Both the position numbers and the translations under genes were made by a program. 64,000 bases of DNA from an uncultured Collinsella sp. Lineage in GTDB: Bacteria; Actinomycetota; Coriobacteriia; Coriobacteriales; Coriobacteriaceae. The notes under the pieces were generated by a model. The model saw only the letters and a list, made by a program, of their open reading frames with translations. It had not been told where the DNA came from and did not search any database. The first letter of the stretch is position 1. Each line of letters opens with the position of its first letter. Of the stretch, positions 51,321 to 59,982 are shown piece after piece. The stretch lies in assembly GCA_900541875.1 (NCBI GenBank), contig UQLF01000007.1:33791-97790 (forward strand), given 5' to 3'.

Positions 51321-53132
51321 TTAGCACTTCCCCTCGTTGGGCATCGACCAGGCGTGATGGTCGGTATGCAGCAACTCCTCGGCCAGCGGCGAGAGCGGCG
51401 CGCCCAAAAACTCGCGGTAGCACGCCTGGACATCGGGATTCTCATGCGAGAAGCGAATGTCCGCCTTCGCATCGAGGCCCCACAGCACCTGGCCGCGCTC
51501 GGCCGTCAGCTCGCAGCCGTCGTGGATGGGCTGACCGCCGCCACCGACGCAGCCGCCCGGGCACGCCATGACCTCGACGAAGTCATAGCTCGCACGGCCG
51601 TCGCGAATCGCATCGAGCAGGCGGGCGGCGTTGCCCAGCCCGTGCGCCACGGCGACGCGTACCTTGGTGCCATCGATATCGGCGACGGCTTCCTTCCAGC
51701 CATCCAGGCCACGCACGTCGGTAAAGAAGTCCGCATCGGGGTTCTTGCCCGTCACCAGGTAATATGCCGAGCGCACGGCAGCCTCCATCACGCCGCCCGT
51801 GGCACCAAAGATCACACCCGCGCCCGTGCCAAAGCCCAGCGGCGTGTCGAGCGGCTCCTCAACCAGCGTGTCGACGCTCACGTGGCTCGCGCGGATCATG
51901 CGCACCATCTCGCGCACCGTCAGCGCAACGTCCACGTCGGGCGTGCCGTCCTCGCCCACCATGCTCGGCAGCGCACACTCGGCCTTCTTGGCCGTGCACG
52001 GCATCACGGACACCACGAACAAGCGCTCGGGCTCAACGCCCAGCACCTTGGCGTAGTATGTCTTGGCGATGGCGCCGAACATCTGCTGCGGCGACTTGGA
52101 CGTGGACAGGCTGTCGACAAACTCCGGATAGCGCGCCTTCACAAAGCGCACCCAACCCGGGCAGCAGCTCGTAAACATGGGCCAGCCGCGGCTGTCGCCT
52201 TCGCCCTTAGCGGCGGCGCCTAGGCGCTCGAGCAGCTCGGAACCCTCCTCCATAATGGTGAGGTCGGCCGAGAAATCGGTGTCGAACACGTACTCAAAGC
52301 CAACGCGGCGCAGTGCGCAGGCCAGACGCTCGACGGTTGCCTCCTCGCGAGATATGCCGAGCTCCTCGCCCCAGGCGCTGCGCACGGCAGGCGCGATCTG
52401 CACCAGCACGATCTTGTCGGGATTAGCAAGCGCGTCAAACACGGTCTCGGTGTCGTCGCGCTCGCGCAGCGCGCCCGTCGGGCAATGCGTGATGCACTGA
52501 CCGCAGGCGACGCAATCGGTCTTGCCGATCGGTGCGCGCCCGCGGGTACCCACGGCGGTATGTGTGGCGCGGTTGGTCAGGTCCCAAATCCCTAGGCCCT
52601 GCACGCTCTCGCACACCTTGATGCAGCGCATGCATTTAATGCACTTGTCGTTTTCGCGGATGATGGGAAAATCGAAATCCCAGCCCTCGCCCGCCAAATG
52701 CCTTTGATACGGCAGATAGAAAATGCCCAGGTCGTTGGCGATGGTCTGTAGGTTGCAGTTGCCGCTGCGCACGCAGCTCGTGCACTGCGAATCGTGCTGG
52801 GACAGCAACAGCTGCACGTTGGTACGACGGGCCTCGCGGGCTTTGGGGCTGTTGGTGTGGACCACCATGCCGTCGAGCACGTAGTTGTTGCAGGCGGCAA
52901 CCAGCTGGTCGCAGCCCTCAACCTCGACCACGCACACGCGGCAGCCGCCGATCTCGTTCAGATCGCGCAGGTAGCACAGGGTGGGAATCTGGATGCCGAC
53001 GGACTTGGCGGCGTCCAGGATCGTGGTGTGCTCGGGTACCACGACCTCGCAATTATCGATAGTGAGCTTGACCATATTGAGTGCTCCGCTTTCGGTCTTG
53101 TCGCTGACAGTGGGGTTGTTGAGCTCTACCAT
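51321..53132 (-). CDS. [FeFe] hydrogenase catalytic subunit (HndD-type)
   Basis: This 603-residue hydrogen-evolving enzyme has an N-terminal 2Fe-2S domain (CYLRDLNEIGGCRVCVVEV), a His-Cys3-type 4Fe-4S stretch (HDSQCTSCVRSGNCNLQ), and two ferredoxin-type clusters (CIKCMRCIKVCESV and CVACGQCITHCPTGA). The H-cluster ligands are Cys323 in TSCCPGW, Cys379 in MPCTAKKAE, and Cys524 and Cys528 in MACPGGCVGGGGQP, ending in the small-subunit-like tail (CYREFLGAPLSPLAEELLHTDHH). The ATG at 53132 has GGAGG 8 nt upstream and overlaps the previous stop; a second start at 53075, where family proteins usually begin, also has GGAG. No maturation genes (hydE, F, G) are in the window. Confidence 0.95.
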   Translation of the reverse strand: MVELNNPTVSDKTESGALNMVKLTIDNCEVVVPEHTTILDAAKSVGIQIPTLCYLRDLNEIGGCRVCVVEVEGCDQLVAACNNYVLDGMVVHTNSPKAREARRTNVQLLLSQHDSQCTSCVRSGNCNLQTIANDLGIFYLPYQRHLAGEGWDFDFPIIRENDKCIKCMRCIKVCESVQGLGIWDLTNRATHTAVGTRGRAPIGKTDCVACGQCITHCPTGALRERDDTETVFDALANPDKIVLVQIAPAVRSAWGEELGISREEATVERLACALRRVGFEYVFDTDFSADLTIMEEGSELLERLGAAAKGEGDSRGWPMFTSCCPGWVRFVKARYPEFVDSLSTSKSPQQMFGAIAKTYYAKVLGVEPERLFVVSVMPCTAKKAECALPSMVGEDGTPDVDVALTVREMVRMIRASHVSVDTLVEEPLDTPLGFGTGAGVIFGATGGVMEAAVRSAYYLVTGKNPDADFFTDVRGLDGWKEAVADIDGTKVRVAVAHGLGNAARLLDAIRDGRASYDFVEVMACPGGCVGGGGQPIHDGCELTAERGQVLWGLDAKADIRFSHENPDVQACYREFLGAPLSPLAEELLHTDHHAWSMPNEGKC

Positions 53133-54958
53133 TCCAGATTCCTCCCTCCGCGGAACGCGCCAAAGCCAAAGTGGTCGCAACGCAGGCAGCGGCTTGCCTC
53201 CTGGCGCGCCTCCTCCTCGGTAAGGCCCTGCTCGACCAGATTCCAATCGTGAATACGCTCGCCGGCCTCGCGCTCGCCCAGCTCGCAGCGGCCGCACTCG
53301 TGCTTGCCCTTAAACTGGACGGTCGGCAGCTCCACGTCGAGCTTGATCTTGTGGTCGAAGCCCAGATAGCGGTCGATGTTTGCCGAAGCTACGCGGCCGG
53401 CATTGATGGCGCGGATGACGGTGGCGGGACCGGTCTGGCAGTCGCCGCCGCTAAAGAGGCCATCGAAGTTGGGCACGGCGCCGTCCGAATCGGTGACGAC
53501 GCAACCCCACTTGCAGGCGATGCCCATGTCCTCAAACGGCTTGGAATCGATGTCCTGACCAATGGCGACAAACACGCGCTCGCAGGGGATGACGCGCTCG
53601 GGCGTAGCGGCGGCACGCGGAGCCGGACGACCGCGACGGGGCTCGCCGATAATCTGCGGTTGCACGCGCAAGCCGCTCACGCGACCGTCCTCGCCCGTCT
53701 CGATGGCGAGCGGGGCCGTCAACTCCAGCACCTCGCAGCCCTCGGCCTGGGCACCGGCGATCTCGGCGTCCTGGGCCGTCATATCGCAGATGCGACGGCG
53801 GTAGACGATGCTCACCTTTTCGGCACCGCAGCGCACAGCAGAGCGCGCCACGTCCATGGCCACGTTGCCGCCGCCAATGACGCACACGCGCTGGCCGCTC
53901 AGGTCGGGCAGTTCGTCATCGCCGATGGCGCGCAGCATCTTGACGGCCGATTCCACGCCGGGCGCCTCTTCACCCGGAAGGCCGAGCTTCTTGTCATTGT
54001 GGGCACCGATGGCCAGGTAGACGGCATCGAACTCGTCGCGCAGGCGGGCAAGCTCCTCGCCGTTGACGGAGTGATCGAGCTCAACGTCGATGCCGGCGCT
54101 CAAGATCCAGTCGATCTCGGCCTGCAGACGCTCGCGCGGCAGACGATAGCTGGGGATGCCGTAGCGCAGCATGCCGCCCAGGTGGTGACGCTGCTCAAAG
54201 ATGGTCACCTTATGACCCATCACGGCCAGGTAGTAAGCGCAGGAAAGGCCGGCCGGGCCGCCGCCGATCACGGCGACGCGCTTACCGGTGTTGTCCACTA
54301 CATGCGGCTTGTGGTCGTTGAGGTCACTGTGCTCAACGGCAAAACGCTTGAGGGCGAGGATGTTCATGGGGTCGTCGACCATGCCACGGCGACAGTGCAT
54401 CTCGCAGGGATGCTCGCACACCAGGCCGCAGACGAGCGGCAGCGGGTTGTTCTTGCGGATGACCTTGACGGCGTCGGCATAGCGGCCGGCCTCGACGAGC
54501 GAAATGTAACCGGGAATGTCGACGTGCGCCGGGCAGCCCGAGACACACGGAACGCGGGCCTCGCGATCAAAGCCGCAGGAGTGCTCGCGAATGTGATGCT
54601 CAAAATCGTCGCGGAAGCCGCGAATGGCCGTGAGCGCCATGGCGCCAGCTTCGTAGCCGATGGCGCAGTCGCTCGAAAGGTAGATGGTGCGGGCCGTGCG
54701 CTCAATCAGGTTGAGTGTGGACTCATCGGCGCGCCCTTCGAGCACATCGGCAAGCAGGTCGCTCAGCGCGCTCAGGCCCACGCGACAGGGCGTGCACTTG
54801 CCGCAGCTCTGGGTGGAGCACAGGTTGACGAGCGCTGCCGTAAACTCCACGGGACACGGGGCGAGCGAGCTCACCGCCAGACGACGTCCGAGTGCATCGT
54901 GCAGGTCGTCCATGACGGCCTGAGCGTGGCTGCGTTCCATTACATGCAGTCGAGCCAT
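53126..54958 (-). CDS. NuoF-type Fe-S domain fused to a GltD-like FAD/NAD(P) oxidoreductase
   Basis: This 610-residue flavoprotein starts with the C-terminal 4Fe-4S module of NuoF/HydB (STQSCGKCTPCRVG, Cys52, Cys55 and Cys58, plus a later DCAIG cysteine). The NADH/FMN-binding part of NuoF is absent. A GltD-like part follows: Cys-rich segment CVSGCPAHVDIPGYI, FAD motif GGGPAGLSCAYYLA and NAD(P) motif GGGNVAMDVARSAVRCGA, then a final Cys pair (SRCLRCDHFG). The ATG at 54958 follows GAGGGG. It overlaps the hydrogenase start by 7 nt. It likely passes electrons between NAD(P)H and the hydrogenase; an NuoE-like partner is not adjacent. Confidence 0.9.
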   Translation of the reverse strand: MARLHVMERSHAQAVMDDLHDALGRRLAVSSLAPCPVEFTAALVNLCSTQSCGKCTPCRVGLSALSDLLADVLEGRADESTLNLIERTARTIYLSSDCAIGYEAGAMALTAIRGFRDDFEHHIREHSCGFDREARVPCVSGCPAHVDIPGYISLVEAGRYADAVKVIRKNNPLPLVCGLVCEHPCEMHCRRGMVDDPMNILALKRFAVEHSDLNDHKPHVVDNTGKRVAVIGGGPAGLSCAYYLAVMGHKVTIFEQRHHLGGMLRYGIPSYRLPRERLQAEIDWILSAGIDVELDHSVNGEELARLRDEFDAVYLAIGAHNDKKLGLPGEEAPGVESAVKMLRAIGDDELPDLSGQRVCVIGGGNVAMDVARSAVRCGAEKVSIVYRRRICDMTAQDAEIAGAQAEGCEVLELTAPLAIETGEDGRVSGLRVQPQIIGEPRRGRPAPRAAATPERVIPCERVFVAIGQDIDSKPFEDMGIACKWGCVVTDSDGAVPNFDGLFSGGDCQTGPATVIRAINAGRVASANIDRYLGFDHKIKLDVELPTVQFKGKHECGRCELGEREAGERIHDWNLVEQGLTEEEARQEASRCLRCDHFGFGAFRGGRNLEW

Positions 54959-55145
54959 AAGATCCCCTCTCACATGGCAGCCCGGAGGCGAGGCCGGGCG
55001 AAATTGCTACACGCACAACACTGACCTAAAAAGTTGTTAGGTCTCCACGCAGTTCGGCAGGCGGCATGAAATGTCACCCTCAGCGGTGAAATAGAACATT
55101 ACCGCAGATAAATGCCATATTTGATAAAACGCGTTACCAAATGAC

Positions 55146-55181
55146 AATGCCCCGTCCACGCAATCACGTGGACGGGGCATT
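55146..55181 (-). terminator. intrinsic terminator of the maltose PTS operon
   Basis: A perfect 15-bp stem (AATGCCCCGTCCACG at 55146-55160 with 55167-55181) lies 34 nt after the stop of the phospho-glucosidase gene. The minus strand continues GTCATTTGG. Confidence 0.85.
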
Positions 55182-55214
55182 GCTCTAGGTATGCGGCCAG
55201 CGACCCTGTTGCTT

Positions 55215-56597
55215 TTACTTAAGCTCGGGCCAGTAACCCTTGTTGGCCTCAATCATGTCGTCGAGAACCTCCTTGGCGACCTTCATCGACGGCACGGTCT
55301 TGTTGAGCGTAAAGGCCTTGAGCGCCTTCTCGTACGAACCCTCGATCGTAGCCTCGACCACGAGCTTCTCGGAGTTCAGCTGCTGCATCATGAGGCCCTG
55401 CTGGAACAGAGGAATGTTGTCACGGCTGATGACCTCGGGGCCGTTCTTGCCAATGTAGGCAGGCAACTCGACCATAGCGTCGTAGGGCATGTTGGGGATA
55501 GCGCCCTTGTTCTCGCAAATGACCAGGAAGCGCTGCTTGGTGTCGTTCTTCAGAGCGATGGCCAAGTCGGCAATCCAGTCGCCGTGGCTGCCCGCATAGA
55601 ACGTGCTCTCGTCGATCTCGCCCGTCTTCTCGTAGTGATCGATACCATCAAAGAGGTTCTTCTCGCGCGTCTCCTCAACCTCGTTAGCACGGGTGCGCTC
55701 GGGGTTGGAATGCTCGACGAACTCCTTCTGCTGCAGGTAGTAGTTCAGATACGTGTTGGGCAGGTACTCCGGGAAGCACTCCATGATCTCGTACTCGCCC
55801 TTCCAGACGTAGTACCAGCTGCCCTTGGTGTGGCGGTTCTGCTCGGGATGCTCGTCGGCGGTCTCCTCGGGCTTCTTTGCCATGAGCGAGCCCATGCCCT
55901 TGAGGTAGGAATCGGGCAGCAGAATCTCGTGCTCCTTGATGTACTCGCGCAGCTGCGGGAGCACCTCCTCGCCCTTGTGGCGGATCGAGGTGAACCAACC
56001 AAAGTGGTTGAGGCCAAAGTAATCGTACTCGACATCCTTCTTGTCGATATCGAGCGCGGCGCAAACCACGTCGATGATCGCGATCGGCATGTCGCAGATG
56101 TTGATGATACGAGCGTTGGGACGCAGCACACGGCAGCCCTCGGAGACGATGGCGGCAGGGTTGGAGTAGTTGAGAATCCAGTAGTCCTTCTTGGCGTACT
56201 TCTCAACGTCATCGATCAGCTCGACCATGGGGAAGATGGTGCGCATGCCGTAGGCAAGGCCGCCGCAACCGCAAGTCTCCTGACCAACGCAGCCGTGACG
56301 CAGCGGAATCTTCTCGTCCTGCTCGCGCATGGCGTAGCCGCCCACGCGCATCTGGGCAAACACGAAGCTCGCGTCGGTAAAAGCCGTCTTTTTGTCTGTG
56401 GTCACCGTCAGCTTGATGTCAAGGCCGAGATCCTCGTGCAAAATCCAGTCCACGAGCACGCCGATCTTGCGCTGGCGCTCCTCGTTGATGTCGTACAGAC
56501 GAATCTCGTCAACGTCGAGCTCGTCCTTGCGCAGGGCGATGGACTTGACGATGCCGGGGGTAAAGGTGGATCCGCCACCACACAGAGTAATGATCAT
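55215..56597 (-). CDS. 6-phospho-alpha-glucosidase (GH4; maltose-6'-phosphate type)
   Basis: This 460-residue GH4 enzyme needs NAD and a divalent metal to split phosphorylated disaccharides. It has the NAD-binding LCGGGSTFTPGIVKS, the metal-binding NICDMP (CDMP is the alpha-glucosidase form; beta-type enzymes have CNVP-like), GLNHFGWF, and NYSNPAA. It lies 3 nt after the PTS IIBC gene and is the last gene of the operon, so maltose-6'-phosphate or similar alpha-glucosides are the expected substrates. GlvA/MalH-type naming is likely; a specific gene symbol is not assigned. Confidence 0.92.
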   Translation of the reverse strand: MIITLCGGGSTFTPGIVKSIALRKDELDVDEIRLYDINEERQRKIGVLVDWILHEDLGLDIKLTVTTDKKTAFTDASFVFAQMRVGGYAMREQDEKIPLRHGCVGQETCGCGGLAYGMRTIFPMVELIDDVEKYAKKDYWILNYSNPAAIVSEGCRVLRPNARIINICDMPIAIIDVVCAALDIDKKDVEYDYFGLNHFGWFTSIRHKGEEVLPQLREYIKEHEILLPDSYLKGMGSLMAKKPEETADEHPEQNRHTKGSWYYVWKGEYEIMECFPEYLPNTYLNYYLQQKEFVEHSNPERTRANEVEETREKNLFDGIDHYEKTGEIDESTFYAGSHGDWIADLAIALKNDTKQRFLVICENKGAIPNMPYDAMVELPAYIGKNGPEVISRDNIPLFQQGLMMQQLNSEKLVVEATIEGSYEKALKAFTLNKTVPSMKVAKEVLDDMIEANKGYWPELK

Positions 56598-56600
56598 TGT

Positions 56601-58217
56601 TTACTGCTCCTTCTCAATTGCGTTCTCGACTTTGTCGCGCATCTCGGCGACCTTCATGCCAAAGATGATCTGAATATTGTTGCCGTTGCGGTTGATGCCG
56701 CTGTTGGGCACGTGGTTGATGAGGTCCTCATCGATGAGGTCCGGGTTCTTAACGTTCACACGGAGACGCGTAAAGCAGTTCTCGAGCTCCTCGATGTTGT
56801 CCTTGCCGCCAAGGCCTGCGACCAGGTCGGTAATACCTGCATCGACGCCCTCTGCGGGAGCTGCGGCAACAGCGCCCTGCTTCACCGCGACAGACGCGGC
56901 GGCCTCGCCCTCGGCAACGGACTCGGCGAGCTCGGACTCTTCCTCGCGACCAGGCGTGTGGAGGTTGAGCTTCTTAATAAGGAAGGTAAAGAGGAAGAAG
57001 TACAGAGCGGCGTTGACGACTCCAAGCACCAGCATAACCGGCCAGTTGGTCTTATCGACACCGAGGACCAGGTTGGAAACCGCGATGTTGATGATGCCGC
57101 CTGCAGTCGAAGCGGGCACGGAGAGGACCTTGAGCAGAACCAGGAAGATGCCGGAAAGAACCGAGTGAACGACAAAGAGCACGGGAGCGGCAAAGACAAA
57201 GAGGAAGTCCATGGGCTCGGTGACACAGGAGAGCACGGCGGTGATGATCAGCGGGATGATAACGGCCTTGGTCTTATCCTTGTTCCCCTTGTAAGCGGTG
57301 AAGATAAAGGCGAGACCGATACCGATGTAGGGCCACAGGTTGTTGAAGGTGTAGCTGTTGAAGTAGGTGCTATCGGAGAAGGGCTGGCCCGTCATTGCCA
57401 TCTCGGCAACACGGATGGGGTAGGCGCCGGCAATAACCTGATCACCCAGCGTAAGGGTGCCGCCCACATCGGAGAACTGGAACGGGGTGTAGATGAGGTG
57501 GTGCAGACCGGTGGGAACGAGCAGCTTGTTGAGCATGCCGTAGATAAAGAGGCCGATGTTGCCGGATTCCTTAATAATGCCGGCAACGGAGGAGATGGCA
57601 CCCTGAACCGGAGGCCAAACGATGCAGAAGCCTGCGCCCATGATCCAGGAAATGATGAACATGATCAGGAACGGAAAGCGAACGCCCGAGAACATCGAAA
57701 GGGCAATGGGGAACTGCTTGTTCGAGTACTTGTTGAACACGGCGCCGGTGATGCAACCAAGGATGATGCCACCAAACACGCCGGTATCGAGCACCTGGAT
57801 GCCCATAACGGTGGCCTGGCCGGTTCCGGTAAGACCGAGCATGCCGCTCGCATCGGCAAGAGAGCCGGTGGCGTTGAGCACGATGTTGTTAGCCTGCAGG
57901 AACAGGAAGAACGACATCAGGGCGATCAGCGAAGCATGGCCCTTGTTCTTCTTTGCCATGGCGCCGGCGATGCCCACGCAGAACAGAATCGAGAGGTTGT
58001 TGATGATAAACATCAGCGACTGGTAGACAACGGCGCCCACAAGCTGGAACGGACCGGAGCCCAGTACGGGGACCAAAGCACAAATGGTCTTGTTGGTCAG
58101 AATGATGCCCACGATGAGCAGGATGCCGGCAACCGAGAGATACATCATCGGCTGGACGATCGACTTTGCGAACACCTCCAACGGCGCTTTGAAATTGAAC
58201 TTCTTTTTTGCGGTCAT
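56601..58217 (-). CDS. PTS glucoside/maltose-type EIICB permease
   Basis: This 538-residue PTS transporter moves and phosphorylates a sugar. The IIC part (about ten helices, from SIVQPMMYLSVAGILLIVGIIL) is followed by an acidic, Ala/Glu linker (REEESELAESVAEGEAAASV), then a IIB domain with the phosphocysteine Cys481 (ELENCFTRLRVNVKN). No IIA is fused; a separate IIA lies upstream. GLHHLIYTPFQFSD is typical of the glucose/maltose IIC group. The start is ATG 58217 with GGGGAG 7 nt upstream. Confidence 0.93.
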   Translation of the reverse strand: MTAKKKFNFKAPLEVFAKSIVQPMMYLSVAGILLIVGIILTNKTICALVPVLGSGPFQLVGAVVYQSLMFIINNLSILFCVGIAGAMAKKNKGHASLIALMSFFLFLQANNIVLNATGSLADASGMLGLTGTGQATVMGIQVLDTGVFGGIILGCITGAVFNKYSNKQFPIALSMFSGVRFPFLIMFIISWIMGAGFCIVWPPVQGAISSVAGIIKESGNIGLFIYGMLNKLLVPTGLHHLIYTPFQFSDVGGTLTLGDQVIAGAYPIRVAEMAMTGQPFSDSTYFNSYTFNNLWPYIGIGLAFIFTAYKGNKDKTKAVIIPLIITAVLSCVTEPMDFLFVFAAPVLFVVHSVLSGIFLVLLKVLSVPASTAGGIINIAVSNLVLGVDKTNWPVMLVLGVVNAALYFFLFTFLIKKLNLHTPGREEESELAESVAEGEAAASVAVKQGAVAAAPAEGVDAGITDLVAGLGGKDNIEELENCFTRLRVNVKNPDLIDEDLINHVPNSGINRNGNNIQIIFGMKVAEMRDKVENAIEKEQ

Positions 58218-58316
58218 AGCGGTACTCCCCTTCCTTTTCCGCAAATTAAGACAGATGTGCCCTGGACAAGACCGTGAGCCTTGCCTTATATCAATCGATG
58301 TGTGGGCACGTTATGC

Positions 58317-59171
58317 CTAGAGACCAGGTTCTCCAAGCAGGTTAACAATGTGATATGCGAGATAACTCTTCTCGGCATCGGTAACGACAACGTTATAGGT
58401 AGACGACAAGTGGGCGGCTATGGCGTCCGCGCACGAGAATGCACGCGGATACGCCGTTTCATCGATTCGGAACAGCGCGTCGCCATTGATTTGCCCGGCG
58501 GCAGGATCGAGCGCTCGCTGTGCGAAAAATTGCAGGTGACGAACGAAACGTTCGTAAGGCAGCGAGGTGTCGTCGAGGGTCGTGGCATAGCGCTCGGAAA
58601 CAATCGCAAGCACGTCGCGAACAAGCTGGACCGAAACGATCAGACGGTCAGAGCGCTGCGGCATGGTGGCGTTGACGATATGCAAGGTAACGAAACCCTG
58701 CTCTTCTTCGCTCATTTCAATGCCCAGATAGTCCTTGATAATCTGAAGGGCACGGCCCGCAAGCGCGTACTCCTTGCGATAGAACTGCTGGATCTCGAGC
58801 AGCAACGGGTTCTCGCAGGGAACGCCTTTGCGCTCACGCTCCAAAGCAAGGCTGATATGGTCTGCGAGAGCAATGAGGATCTTATCGTTGATGTCGGCAT
58901 TGAGCTCTCGGCGAAGCATCTGAACAATTTCCTCGGAAATCACGAGGTTGACGGTGGGGATGGACTCCAAAAGATGTGCCAAGCGGTCAATCGTATGCGA
59001 ATCCTGAGAAGTTCCCTCCTGCAACGCGTAGGTCTTTTCGACTGACGCCTCGTCGATGGCATCGCCGGCATGACGGCCAAAGCAGAGGCCTCGACCGATG
59101 ACGATGAGCTCGGAGCCATCGTCCGAAGTGACCATTGCGACGTTGTTGTTAAAAACTCGCTTGATAACCAC
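58317..59171 (-). CDS. BglG/LicT-family transcriptional antiterminator (GTG start)
   Basis: This 284-residue RNA-binding antiterminator has an N-terminal CAT domain (IKRVFNNNVAMVTSDDGSELIVIGRGLCFGRHAG) and two PTS regulation domains with phosphorylatable histidines (ALADHISLALER in PRD1; AYHIVNLLG and LHIVNATMP elsewhere). The start is set at GTG 59171, giving MVIKRVFNNN as in LicT; GTGs at 59180 and 59183 are alternatives and the ribosome site is weak. It follows the IIA gene by 18 nt. It should relieve attenuation in its own leader when the sugar is present. Confidence 0.9.
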   Translation of the reverse strand: MVIKRVFNNNVAMVTSDDGSELIVIGRGLCFGRHAGDAIDEASVEKTYALQEGTSQDSHTIDRLAHLLESIPTVNLVISEEIVQMLRRELNADINDKILIALADHISLALERERKGVPCENPLLLEIQQFYRKEYALAGRALQIIKDYLGIEMSEEEQGFVTLHIVNATMPQRSDRLIVSVQLVRDVLAIVSERYATTLDDTSLPYERFVRHLQFFAQRALDPAAGQINGDALFRIDETAYPRAFSCADAIAAHLSSTYNVVVTDAEKSYLAYHIVNLLGEPGL

Positions 59172-59189
59172 GGTACCCACCACAAGAAT

Positions 59190-59702
59190 TTACTCGGAAA
59201 GCCAGATGACAGGCTCTTTAACAGCAACAGGGCCGGAAGCATGCTCGCGAAGAGTCGAGTTCTCCGAACGCTCGCACACGATAACGAAGACCGTAGGATC
59301 AAAGCCGGCAGCGCGGACCGCGTCGAAATCGACCTCGACGAGGGGCTGGCCCGCGTCGACATGGTCACCCTGGGCAACAAGCGCATGGAAGCCCTTGCCC
59401 TCAAGCTTAACAGTGTCGATTCCGATATGCAGCATCACCTGAGCAGAGCTGTCATCGGACATGATGCCCAGCGCGTGCTCAGTCGGAAACAGCGCCGCGA
59501 CGGTGCCGGAAACAGGAGCGCACACCGTTCCCTCTTGGGGGACCACGGCAACGCCATCGCCCACTGCGCGGCTGCTAAAAGCGGGGTCATTGGTATTTTC
59601 TAGATGAACAAGCTCGCCGGAAACGGGAGCGAGGATTTCGAACTCGGAAGCCGCAGTCGTCTGCTTATCCGAACCGCCCATCAGGCGAGAAAAGAAACCC
59701 AT
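59190..59702 (-). CDS. PTS sugar IIA component (Crr-like)
   Basis: This 170-residue cytoplasmic phosphocarrier accepts phosphate from HPr and passes it to IIB. The glucose-type IIA fold is intact, from ILAPVSGELVHLENTNDPAFSSRAVGDGVAV, and the phosphohistidine is His92 in VMLHIGIDTVKLEGKGF. The ATG at 59702 has AAGGGA about 8 nt upstream, so the ATG at 59720 is not chosen. It is the first gene of the maltose-type PTS operon and its 5' leader holds a candidate RAT/attenuator. Confidence 0.92.
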   Translation of the reverse strand: MGFFSRLMGGSDKQTTAASEFEILAPVSGELVHLENTNDPAFSSRAVGDGVAVVPQEGTVCAPVSGTVAALFPTEHALGIMSDDSSAQVMLHIGIDTVKLEGKGFHALVAQGDHVDAGQPLVEVDFDAVRAAGFDPTVFVIVCERSENSTLREHASGPVAVKEPVIWLSE

Positions 59703-59727
59703 GGTGGCATGTCCCTTCATAAATATA

Positions 59728-59818
59728 GCCCAACCAAAATCAATCGAATGCGCCCATTGAGACGCTCGCGATCAAAGACTTTGGTTAGGCCCACGTCCGA
59801 GGGACTCGGTAACCTTCC
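59728..59818 (-). promoter_or_regulatory. candidate ribonucleic antiterminator (RAT) and overlapping attenuator stem
   Basis: On the minus strand GGAAGGTTACCGAG (59818-59805) to GGGCCTAACC (59792-59783) resembles a LicT-type RAT hairpin. The sequence GCCTAACCAAA (59790-59780) inside it can instead pair with TTTGGTTGGGC (59738-59728, one G-T wobble) 12 nt before the IIA ribosome site. The two structures exclude each other, as expected for attenuation by the BglG-type protein encoded downstream. Confidence 0.6.
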
Positions 59819-59839
59819 GCATTTCTTTTTACGGGGGTT

Positions 59840-59845
59840 ATTGTA
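59840..59845 (-). promoter_or_regulatory. candidate -10 box of the PTS operon
   Basis: TACAAT on the minus strand lies about 22 nt upstream of the RAT-like sequence. Two ATACCG-containing direct repeats occur further upstream (59884-59912). No strong -35 was seen. Confidence 0.4.
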
Positions 59846-59919
59846 GACAAGCCCAAAGCCAGAATAGTCATTATGACCGGTGAGCGGTATTTTTTCTTCG
59901 ATAAACGGTATTTTGGCGA

Positions 59920-59947
59920 CACTTAGGGACGTTCCTTTCCCGCCGGC
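59920..59947. repeat. half-copy of palindrome family 2
   Basis: CACTTAGGGACGTTCCTT (59920-59937) matches 18 nt of the left arm at 48379-48396 and is followed by the GCCGGC of the loop, after which similarity ends. It lies 36 nt past the EFR1 stop and upstream of the PTS operon. Confidence 0.8.
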
Positions 59948-59982
59948 ACCCAGGAGCACTCCTTGCAGCAATTTCGTATGCG

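Noticed and set aside
53171..55024. Plus-strand open frame of over 600 codons opposite the flavoprotein gene
   Set aside because: Antisense shadow. The minus-strand protein has matching Fe-S, FAD and NAD(P) motifs.
58256..58308. Second RAT between the antiterminator and IIBC genes
   Set aside because: GTGCCC and GGGCAC can pair across about 40 nt, but there is no RAT-like sequence and no T run.
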